Source: Nocardioides sp. (GTDB lineage Bacteria; Actinomycetota; Actinomycetes; Propionibacteriales; Nocardioidaceae). Taken from it: a stretch of DNA of 6,711 nucleotides. Of this stretch, positions 1-5,266 are shown one piece after another. The translations under genes and the position numbers were made by a program. The stretch spans positions 1 through 6,711 of the forward strand of contig JAKDNC010000202.1 of NCBI GenBank assembly GCA_030452025.1, in the 5' to 3' direction. Under the pieces are notes generated by a model, which worked only from the letters and a program-made list of their open reading frames with translations, was not told the origin of the DNA and ran no database searches. How positions within the stretch are numbered: the first letter of the stretch is position 1; the number at the start of each line of letters is the position of its first letter.

Positions 1-195
1 ATCACCGAGGTCGTCGACTCCGAGGAGACCACCGCGGCGCCGAAGAAGGCCCGCAAGGTCTCCTACCGCTACGACAACGGCCTCGTCGACTACGTCGAGC
101 ACCTCGTCGGCTCGAAGAAGGCCGGCCCGATGTCGGGACGTGCGCGGCCGCCGACGAGCACGGTCGCCCCCTTCTCGACGGCGTCGGCGACGTGA
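1..195 (+). CDS. gyrB: Internal fragment of DNA gyrase/topoisomerase IV subunit B, cut off at a chimeric junction
   Basis: Frame 1 is open from the window edge to a TGA at 193-195. Residues 1-41 look like the region of a GyrB-type ATPase subunit that enters the transducer domain: an acidic/Lys-rich linker, then RKVSYRYDNGLVDYVEHL and VGSKKA. This corresponds to the family pattern of an aromatic-rich strand followed by GGLVDFVKHL and a short basic loop. In the family the next residues should be roughly (E/D)xVH plus the rest of the transducer and TOPRIM domains. Here they are replaced by about 23 Pro/Ser/Thr-rich residues that are simply the antisense of the aldehyde dehydrogenase gene. Real gyrB homology therefore ends near base 123. 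The gene start lies outside the window. GyrB (supercoiling) versus ParE (decatenation) cannot be settled from 41 residues; gyrB is my preferred reading. The fragment would not make a working protein. Confidence 0.72.
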   Translation: MTEVVDSEETTAAPKKARKVSYRYDNGLVDYVEHLVGSKKAGPMSGRARPPTSTVAPFSTASAT

Positions 196-1217
196 GTGGC
201 CACGCGATCCTTGTGGTCCACCGAGACCAGCGACCCCACGTCGGAGGAGAAGTCGTACGACGCCCCGATGGCCAGGTCGCGGGTGGCCTCGAGGAATCGG
301 GCCTTGAAGTCCGCATAGATCGAGTCGTGGATGTACATCCGCTCGATGTGCATGCAGATCTGCCCCGTGTTGCCGAAGGCACCGAACAGCGCTCCCTTGA
401 CCGTGTCGTCCAGGTTGGCATCCGGGAGCACGATCATCGGGTTCTTGCCGCCGAGCTCCAGGCAGGAGCCGATCAGGTTTCTCCCGGCGCGTTCACCGAT
501 CACTCGTCCGGTGGCGGTGGAGCCGGTGAACATGACGTAGTTTGCGTTGTCGATCAGCGTCGGCCCGACATCGGGCCCTTCGCCGCACACCACCTGGAAG
601 AGGCCCTTGGGCAACCCGGCCCGCTCCAGCAGCTCGATACCGAACAGGGGCGAGAGGGCAGTCTTGTTGTCAGGCTTGACCACGACGCCATTACCGGCGA
701 TCAGCGCCGGAATCGCATCCGAGATGCCGGTCGCGAACGGGAAGTTCCACGGCGCGATGATGCCGACAACGCCCTTGGGCTGGCGGATCTCGAGCGAGGA
801 GGAGACCACCGGCACCGGGCCGGCGTGCTTCTTCGGGGCAAGCAACCTGGCGGCGCGCTTGAGGTAGTAGCCCGTGACCATCGGGACGTCGAGGGTCTCC
901 TCGCAGGCCATCCGGCGCGCCTTGCCACTCTCGGCCTGGATCAGGTCGACGATCGTCTCGTTGTGTTCGAGGACCAGCGAATGAAACTTCGCGAAGACCT
1001 TGAGCCGCTTCTTGACCGGCCACTGTGACCACTGCGCCTGCGCCCGGCGGGAGACGGCAAAAGCGGCCTCGATGTCGGCCGGTGTGGACTGTGGCAGCTC
1101 CACGAGCACCTCTCCGGTGTAGACCTCGGTGAGTTTCCATGCTCCCCCCGCCGTGGACGGAACCCGCGCCACGAGCCTTTGGAGGAAGTCGTCGGTGACG
1201 GAGTCAGGTCGCTGCAT
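90..1217 (-). CDS. NAD(P)-dependent aldehyde dehydrogenase, GabD2-like (succinate-semialdehyde dehydrogenase type), C-terminus missing
   Basis: This cytosolic enzyme oxidises an aldehyde to its acid with NAD(P)+. The order of motifs is that of the ALDH superfamily: APWNFPF with the oxyanion Asn158, cofactor-binding Lys181 in KPDNKT, FTGSTATG at 230-237, the general base Glu254 in LELGGKNP, and the catalytic Cys288 in GQICMH. The spacing and several segments (LIQAESGKARR, LIGSCLELGGKNPMIV, YDFSSDVGSLVS, GGRARPDIGP) resemble mycobacterial GabD2, which is about 518 residues. This reading frame gives 375 residues. Family similarity stops at residue 371 (GPAFFEPT), and the last four residues plus stop come from antisense gyrB sequence. 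The C-terminal third, including the (N/T)ETFGPV motif and the oligomerisation region, is absent. The ATG at 1217 follows a good GGGAGG Shine-Dalgarno. It lies 37 bases after the GMC stop, so the two are probably co-transcribed. Succinate semialdehyde as substrate is only a family default; with a GMC partner, another aldehyde is as likely. Confidence 0.85.
   Translation of the reverse strand: MQRPDSVTDDFLQRLVARVPSTAGGAWKLTEVYTGEVLVELPQSTPADIEAAFAVSRRAQAQWSQWPVKKRLKVFAKFHSLVLEHNETIVDLIQAESGKARRMACEETLDVPMVTGYYLKRAARLLAPKKHAGPVPVVSSSLEIRQPKGVVGIIAPWNFPFATGISDAIPALIAGNGVVVKPDNKTALSPLFGIELLERAGLPKGLFQVVCGEGPDVGPTLIDNANYVMFTGSTATGRVIGERAGRNLIGSCLELGGKNPMIVLPDANLDDTVKGALFGAFGNTGQICMHIERMYIHDSIYADFKARFLEATRDLAIGASYDFSSDVGSLVSVDHKDRVATHVADAVEKGATVLVGGRARPDIGPAFFEPTRCST
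105..124. other. Junction between a gyrB fragment and an aldehyde dehydrogenase gene (chimera or rearrangement breakpoint)
   Basis: Plus-strand GyrB-like reading is convincing up to about base 123 (VGSKKA). Minus-strand aldehyde dehydrogenase reading is convincing down to about base 105 (GPAFFEPT, where family members continue with VLT or similar). The roughly 18-20 bases in between encode plausible family residues on both strands, so two unrelated genes share a short homologous stretch exactly where each loses its family match. That is the signature of a misjoin at a short shared word during assembly. A genuine microhomology-mediated inversion or deletion would look the same. The boundaries are estimates from remembered family sequences. 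Confidence 0.65.
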
Positions 1218-1255
1218 GCTGCCCTCCCGGGCCGGTTGTCGGTGCGATCGATGAT

Positions 1256-2878
1256 TCAGTTGCCGAGGATCAGGTCGGCGGCCTTGTCCCCGATCATGAT
1301 GGCCGGGGCGTTGGTGTTACCGCGGATGATCGAGGGCATGATCGAGGCGTCGACCACGCGCAGCCCGTCGATGCCACGCACCTTGAGCTCCGGGTCCACC
1401 ACGGCCCGTTCATCGACGCCCATCCGGCACGAGCCGACCGGGTGGTAGACCGTGGTCGCACGGTTGAGCACCTCGTCGACCAACTTCTGGCCGGTGCAGG
1501 ACGGTCCTGGCTCGTACTCGCCCTTCACATGGGCCGCGATCGAGGCGTGGCCCATGATCTCGCGGATCATCTCCAGCCCCTCGACCAGCACCCTGAGGTC
1601 GTCGGGCTCCGCGAGGAAGTTCGGGTCGATGATCGGGGCAGCCGTCGGGTCGTCGCTGGCCAGGCGCAGGGTGCCGCGCGACTTCGGCTGGATCAGCGTC
1701 GAGAAGGCGCTCCACGAGGTCCGCTGGTCGGGCTTCATCCGGACCGGTGCATCCTGGTTCGGCGCCGGGTAGGACCAGGGCAGGGCCAGCAACTGCATGT
1801 CGGGCAGGCCGTCGGTCGCGAGCGAGGTGTTCACGAAAGCGCCGGACTCGAAGACCGAGTGGGCCATGAACGTGCGGCCCTTGTTGAACTGCTCCTTGAG
1901 GACGCCCTTGCCGAAGTAGAACGCGTTGCCCTTGTGCGGCGAGTTCGTGACGTGCCACGTGGTCGGCACGAAGAGATGATCGTGGAGGTTGTCGCCCACG
2001 GGCAGGTCGGCGTGCACCTTGATCCCGAACTGCGCCAAGTGGTCGGAGTGTCCGATGCCGGAGAGCTGCAGAAGGTGCGGCGACCCGAACGCGCCGGCGC
2101 TGACGATGACTTCCCGGGTCGCCCGGATCGTGCGGCGGGAGCCGCCCTCGATCACCTCCACCCCGGTCGCGCGGCCCCCCTCGATCTGGATCCGGGCCAC
2201 GGTGGCGCCGGTCTGGACGGAGAGCCCGGACGAGGTGTTGCCGGAGATGTAGGAACGTGACGCGGAGTAGCGGACACCGTCGCGGGTGCTCTCCTGGATG
2301 ATGTGCATTCCGGCCTGCTCGGCGCCGTTGTAGTCGGGAGTCGATGCCACACCCAACGCGGCCTCCCCGGCTTGGACGAACGACTTCGCAGCGTCGGTGA
2401 CGTCGTGGTTCTCGATCACCTGAACAGGCCCCCCGGAACCGCGGAACTCGTCAACTCCACCTTCCCAGTTCTCCAGTCGCTTGTACGACGGGAGAACGTC
2501 CTCGTAGGACCAGCCCTTGTTGCCCTCCTCGGCCCAGGAATCGAAGTCCGACTTGTTGCCGCGGACGAAGATCATCCCGTTGACCGAGCTCGATCCACCC
2601 ATCAACTTGCCGCGGGTGGCGGGGATCTTCCGGTTGAGCAGGTTCTTCTGCGGCGCGTTGTAGTAGCCCCAGTCGAACTTGGCCTTCAGCTTCGGGTCGG
2701 CGTGGATCATCGTGATCATCCCGGGCTTGCGGAACATCATCGACTTGTCGGGACCACCCGCCTCGAGCAGGACGACCGAATGGCCTGCGTCGGCCAGTCG
2801 CCCCGCGACCGCGCACCCGGCGCTGCCGGCCCCCACGACGACGTACTCGGCCTCGTTGACGGCCACCGGCTTGCCCAT
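1256..2878 (-). CDS. GMC-family FAD-dependent alcohol oxidase/dehydrogenase (choline dehydrogenase-like)
   Basis: A complete 540-residue protein of normal family length. The N-terminal Rossmann fold binds FAD through GAGSAG (16-21), with the acidic strand end LLEAG at 38-42. The first GMC signature spans about 89-108 (RGKLMGGSSSVNGMIFVRG) and the second about 261-276 (GAFGSPHLLQLSGIG). The active-site pair is His479 in YHPVGSC and Asn523 in GNTNAP. There is no signal peptide, so it should be cytosolic. The family oxidises primary or secondary alcohols to aldehydes or ketones, passing electrons to oxygen or another acceptor; choline, polyethylene glycol, alkanols, pyridoxine and sterols are all known substrates within it, and the sequence does not decide. 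The downstream ALDH suggests an aldehyde product. I place the start at the ATG at 2878 because the FAD motif follows at the usual distance and GTGGAG lies 8-13 bases upstream. The in-frame ATG at 2941 would add 21 residues (CGPCHTSGAK and similar) unlike the family, and would put the operator-like palindrome across the start. Confidence 0.9.
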   Translation of the reverse strand: MGKPVAVNEAEYVVVGAGSAGCAVAGRLADAGHSVVLLEAGGPDKSMMFRKPGMITMIHADPKLKAKFDWGYYNAPQKNLLNRKIPATRGKLMGGSSSVNGMIFVRGNKSDFDSWAEEGNKGWSYEDVLPSYKRLENWEGGVDEFRGSGGPVQVIENHDVTDAAKSFVQAGEAALGVASTPDYNGAEQAGMHIIQESTRDGVRYSASRSYISGNTSSGLSVQTGATVARIQIEGGRATGVEVIEGGSRRTIRATREVIVSAGAFGSPHLLQLSGIGHSDHLAQFGIKVHADLPVGDNLHDHLFVPTTWHVTNSPHKGNAFYFGKGVLKEQFNKGRTFMAHSVFESGAFVNTSLATDGLPDMQLLALPWSYPAPNQDAPVRMKPDQRTSWSAFSTLIQPKSRGTLRLASDDPTAAPIIDPNFLAEPDDLRVLVEGLEMIREIMGHASIAAHVKGEYEPGPSCTGQKLVDEVLNRATTVYHPVGSCRMGVDERAVVDPELKVRGIDGLRVVDASIMPSIIRGNTNAPAIMIGDKAADLILGN

Positions 2879-2930
2879 GTTGAGACTCCACTTCGCTCCG
2901 GAGGTGTGGCACGGCCCACACGCTCCTGCC

Positions 2931-2950
2931 AACTGTAACAAGTTCTAGTT
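2931..2950. promoter_or_regulatory. 20-bp imperfect palindrome matching the KstR-type operator TnnAACnnGTTnnA
   Basis: The site reads AACTGTAACAAGTTCTAGTT, centred between 2940 and 2941, with 7 of 10 base pairs symmetrical. Its core at 2934-2947 fits TnnAACnnGTTnnA on both strands; this is the consensus I recall for KstR, the TetR-family repressor of sterol and cholesterol catabolism in mycolic-acid actinobacteria. It lies in the divergent promoter region, 53-72 bases upstream of the GMC start and 37-56 bases upstream of the pdxY start. It is AT-rich against a very GC-rich background. On the minus strand TACAGT (2937-2932) fits a TAnnnT -10 box, so a bound repressor would block GMC transcription; I see no convincing -35 box. 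Other TetR regulators use similar AACnnGTT cores, so the regulator's identity is an inference. No regulator gene is present in the window. Confidence 0.6.
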
Positions 2951-2986
2951 TGGCCGTACAGGGGTCCGCGACGGCAGTATGGACCT

Positions 2987-3838
2987 GTGAAGATCCTCTC
3001 GATCCAGTCCTCGGTCGCCTACGGCCACGTCGGCAACTCCGCCGCCGTCTTCCCGCTCCAGCGCCTGGGTCAACATGTGTGGCCCGTGTTCACGGTGCAT
3101 TTCTCCAACCACACGGGGTACGGCGCGTGGCGCGGACCGATGCTGGCCGCCGATGAAGTGCGGGACGTGATCACGGGCATCGAGGAACGCGGCGTGCTGG
3201 ACCAGGTCGACGCGATTCTCTCCGGCTACCAGGGCGGCGAGGAGATCGGCGAGGTCATCCTCGACGCCGTGCAGCGGGTCAAGCACGCGAACCCGGCCGC
3301 GGCCTACACCTGCGACCCGGTGATGGGCAACGCCAAGAGCGGCTGCTTCGTCAACCCCGCGATCCCGGACCTGCTGCGCGACAAGGTTGTTCCGAAGGCT
3401 GACCTGATCACGCCCAACCAGTTCGAGCTGGGCTACCTGACCGGAACCGCCCCCCTCACCCTTGAGGAGACGCTGGCCTCGGCGGACCTGGCGCGCGAGA
3501 TGGGGCCGGAGACGATCCTGGTCACCAGCGTTGAGCGCCCGGACCGTCCCGAGGGCACCATCGAGATGCTGTGCGTCAACGACGACGGCGCGTGGCTGGT
3601 CCAGACCCCGCACCTACCGATCAAGGCGAACGGCTCCGGCGATCTCACTGCGGCCTTGTTCACCGCGCACTACCGGACCACTCGAGACCCGGCACATGCC
3701 CTGGTCGCCACCGTCTCGTCCGTGGTCGGCGTACTCCAGGCAACCCTCGACTCCGGAGAGCGGGAACTGCAGGTCGTCGAGGGCCAGGAGGCGATCGCGC
3801 ACCCGCCGATGGGCTACGACGTACGCCAGGTGCGCTGA
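2987..3838 (+). CDS. pdxY: Pyridoxal kinase (PdxY/PdxK, ribokinase-like fold)
   Basis: This cytosolic enzyme phosphorylates pyridoxal (and related B6 vitamers) with ATP in PLP salvage. The 283 residues match the usual family length. Diagnostic segments are the N-terminal strand and substrate loop (MKILSIQSSVAYGHVGNSA, 1-19), the GYQG turn at 80-83, DPVMG at 110-114, TPNQFE at 142-147, and the nucleotide/anion-hole motif NGSGDLTAALF with the catalytic base Asp219. The start is a GTG at 2987, fixed by the conserved MKILSIQS N-terminus; no clear Shine-Dalgarno precedes it, so translation may be weak or the transcript nearly leaderless. It is divergent from the GMC gene and convergent with the HsaA-like gene, so it is probably monocistronic. 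Its link to the flanking oxidoreductases is unclear; it may simply be a housekeeping salvage gene sharing the operator region. Confidence 0.93.
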   Translation: MKILSIQSSVAYGHVGNSAAVFPLQRLGQHVWPVFTVHFSNHTGYGAWRGPMLAADEVRDVITGIEERGVLDQVDAILSGYQGGEEIGEVILDAVQRVKHANPAAAYTCDPVMGNAKSGCFVNPAIPDLLRDKVVPKADLITPNQFELGYLTGTAPLTLEETLASADLAREMGPETILVTSVERPDRPEGTIEMLCVNDDGAWLVQTPHLPIKANGSGDLTAALFTAHYRTTRDPAHALVATVSSVVGVLQATLDSGERELQVVEGQEAIAHPPMGYDVRQVR

Positions 3839-3870
3839 CTCCCTCTGTTCCTGCGTGCCGGCGTTGCTGC

Positions 3871-3950
3871 GTTTCCGGCGTTCCGTGCGCAGTGCAGGCG
3901 AGTCGACGACCAGAACCTGCACACTGCACGGAACGCCCGGGTCAGGAAAC
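3871..3950. terminator. Long inverted repeat between convergent genes, probable bidirectional terminator
   Basis: Left arm 3877-3898 and right arm 3916-3937 pair as 12 perfect base pairs (GGCGTTCCGTGC with GCACGGAACGCC), a 3-base mismatch, and 7 more pairs (GTGCAGG with CCTGCAC), around a 17-base loop (3899-3915). An outer stem, GTTTCC (3871-3876) with GGAAAC (3945-3950), can add 6 pairs across a 7-base bulge. It sits 32 bases after the pdxY stop and about 50 bases beyond the stop of the opposing HsaA-like gene, where a shared terminator is expected. There is no T tract, which is common for actinobacterial terminator hairpins. It could alternatively be a dispersed palindromic repeat. Confidence 0.55.
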
Positions 3951-3970
3951 CTCTGGAGGGTGGACCCGGG
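3936..3970 (-). terminator. Second, overlapping stem downstream of the HsaA-like gene
   Basis: CCCGGGT at 3936-3942 is exactly complementary to ACCCGGG at 3964-3970 across 21 bases. The loop itself contains the small hairpin CCTC-TG-GAGG (3950-3959). This structure lies 32 bases past the HsaA-like stop and shares bases with the right arm of the larger inverted repeat, so the two folds are mutually exclusive. It may serve the minus-strand transcript as its terminator. It has no T tract. Confidence 0.3.
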
Positions 3971-4001
3971 AAGGCAGGCGAGTTCATCGCCCCGCACGGC
4001 G

Positions 4002-5177
4002 TCAGATCAGGTTGTCCTCGATGGTGAATCCGAACTCGTGACGGCCGTACATCGTCAAGGTCCGCTCCACGTCGTTGGCCACGTGCACACTGCCGGCGTG
4101 GGCGTCACGCCAGCACCGCTCGATGGGGTTGCCACGCCGCAGCGAGTTGCCGCCGGCGGTCTTGAAGAGTTCGTCGATCGCTTCAAGTGCCCGCTCGGTG
4201 CCGCGGACCTGGTCGCGGCGGGTGCGTAGTCGCAGCTCCATCGGGATGTCCTCGCCACGACCGGCAAACGCCTGCAACTCGTCGATGTTGCGGTCCATCT
4301 GGAGCACGGCAGCGTCGATCTCCGAAGCCGCACGGGCCACGGCGACGTGGGCGAACTGGTCCTCCACGAAACTGCCTCCGCCCAGGCTCAACCGCAGCCG
4401 GTCACGCATCGCGGTGACGTAGGCGTCGTAGCAACCCATGGCAGCGCCGATCACCGGTGCGGTGACGGTGCTGGTGAAGATCGCGGCAAACGGTATCCGG
4501 TAGAGCGGTCCGGTGTTGACGCTCTGGCCCGGTCCCCGCATCTGCGCCTGCTCGTAGTTGCGCATGACCCGGTGCGCGGGAACGAACGCCTGCTCCACGA
4601 CGATGTCGTTGCTGGCAGTGCCACGCAGCCCGGTGACGTCCCAATTCTCCTCGATCCGGTAGTCGGTCCGCGGGACCAGCAGTGTCATGAAGTCCACCGG
4701 CCGTCCCTCATCGCCCACCACAAGTCCGCCCAGCAGGGCCCAAGAGGCGTGGTCGCAGCCGGAGGAGAAGCTCCAGTGACCCGACAGCGTGTAACCGCCG
4801 TCAACCTCGCGCAGCCTCCCGACCGGGGCGTAGGACGAGGAGACCAGCGTGTCGGGGTCGCGGCCCCACACCTCGTGTTGCGCACGTTCGTCGAAGAGGC
4901 CGAGCTGCCACGGGTGGACGCCCAGGACCGAGGCCACCCATCCGGTTGATCCGCACACGGCGGAGAGCTCACGCACCACCTCGTAGAAGAGCACCGGGTC
5001 CGCCTCGGCGCCCCCGAACGGACGCGGCTGAAGCATCCGGAAGAGCCCCGCGTCTCGCAGCTCGGCAATGGTCTCGGACGGGACCGCGCCCAGCTCGTCG
5101 GTTTGCCTGGCCCGCTTCGCGATCCCTGGCAGGAGGGGGCGGACGGCTTCGAGGACCTCGTTGCGCATGGCACCCAT
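4002..5177 (-). CDS. HsaA-like flavin-dependent monooxygenase, oxygenase component (acyl-CoA dehydrogenase fold)
   Basis: A complete 391-residue protein with the acyl-CoA-dehydrogenase-like fold of group D flavin monooxygenases. It strongly resembles HsaA, the ~394-residue enzyme that hydroxylates the phenolic ring of 3-HSA in cholesterol breakdown. Shared segments in order: LLQP/MLQPRPFGG near 48-56, CGSTGW (75-80), SSYAPVG (114-120), SSGCDHASW (138-146), GLRGTASN (183-190), RRDQVRGTE (320-328) and WRDAHAGSVHVANDVE (356-371). Such oxygenases take reduced FMN/FAD from a separate reductase (HsaB type), which is not in the window. The true substrate could be another phenol or naphthol-like compound. 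Start: the ATG at 5177 or the one at 5168 (MRNEV) both fit, because homology begins at VLEAVRPLLP. Neither has a clear Shine-Dalgarno, and a palindrome occupies that position. It is last in a minus-strand run after two SDR genes, 89 bases behind the nearer one. Confidence 0.85.
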   Translation of the reverse strand: MGAMRNEVLEAVRPLLPGIAKRARQTDELGAVPSETIAELRDAGLFRMLQPRPFGGAEADPVLFYEVVRELSAVCGSTGWVASVLGVHPWQLGLFDERAQHEVWGRDPDTLVSSSYAPVGRLREVDGGYTLSGHWSFSSGCDHASWALLGGLVVGDEGRPVDFMTLLVPRTDYRIEENWDVTGLRGTASNDIVVEQAFVPAHRVMRNYEQAQMRGPGQSVNTGPLYRIPFAAIFTSTVTAPVIGAAMGCYDAYVTAMRDRLRLSLGGGSFVEDQFAHVAVARAASEIDAAVLQMDRNIDELQAFAGRGEDIPMELRLRTRRDQVRGTERALEAIDELFKTAGGNSLRRGNPIERCWRDAHAGSVHVANDVERTLTMYGRHEFGFTIEDNLI

Positions 5178-5200
5178 GCTGCGGCGCCGCCCGACACGCT

Positions 5201-5218
5201 GCCGGGACCTCTCCCGGC
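5201..5218 (-). promoter_or_regulatory. Perfect 7-bp hairpin in the leader of the HsaA-like gene
   Basis: GCCGGGA (5201-5207) pairs exactly with TCCCGGC (5212-5218) over a 4-base loop, 24-41 bases upstream of the ATG at 5177. A second, perfect 10-base palindrome, GCGGCGCCGC (5181-5190), lies between it and the start, covering the position where a Shine-Dalgarno should be. The only SD-like string (GGGAGAGG on the minus strand) is inside the hairpin and too far from the start to work. The structure could act as a partial terminator after the SDR gene, an RNA-stability element, or a translational control; there is no direct evidence for any of these. Confidence 0.35.
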
Positions 5219-5222
5219 CAGT

Positions 5223-5248
5223 GAGATCAAGCCAAGGAGATCAAGCCA
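5223..5248. repeat. Tandem 12-bp direct repeat, 14-bp period, in the SDR/HsaA-like spacer
   Basis: GAGATCAAGCCA occurs at 5223-5234 and again at 5237-5248 with two bases between. It lies between the stop of the 3-alpha-HSD-like gene and the leader hairpin of the HsaA-like gene. The period is not a full helical turn. It may be a regulator half-site pair or a slippage duplication; two copies are too few to tell. Confidence 0.5.
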
Positions 5249-5266
5249 GCGAGGTCACTGCAGGAC

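Noticed and set aside
192..1028. 278-codon plus-strand open frame opposite the aldehyde dehydrogenase
   Set aside because: It is the antisense of a gene with full catalytic motifs, lacks any recognisable domain, and its composition (His/Arg/Asp-rich) is typical of a GC-rich shadow frame.
1442..2260. 272-codon plus-strand open frame opposite the GMC gene
   Set aside because: Antisense to conserved GMC signatures; low-complexity Arg/Val/Gly/Asp composition and no family resemblance.
2879..2941. N-terminal extension of the GMC protein from an ATG at 2941 (contains CGPC)
   Set aside because: The extension is unlike the family, would place the start inside the operator-like palindrome, and the ATG at 2878 has a proper Shine-Dalgarno and normal distance to the FAD motif. 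CGPC here is not in a thioredoxin context.
2979..2990. Four-codon leader ATG-GAC-CTG-TGA overlapping the pdxY GTG start
   Set aside because: Could couple translation through the GTGA overlap, but so short a frame is expected by chance and has no ribosome site of its own.
2945..3613. 222-codon minus-strand open frame opposite pdxY
   Set aside because: The plus strand encodes a full pyridoxal kinase with all motifs; the opposite frame has no domain and no sensible ribosome site.
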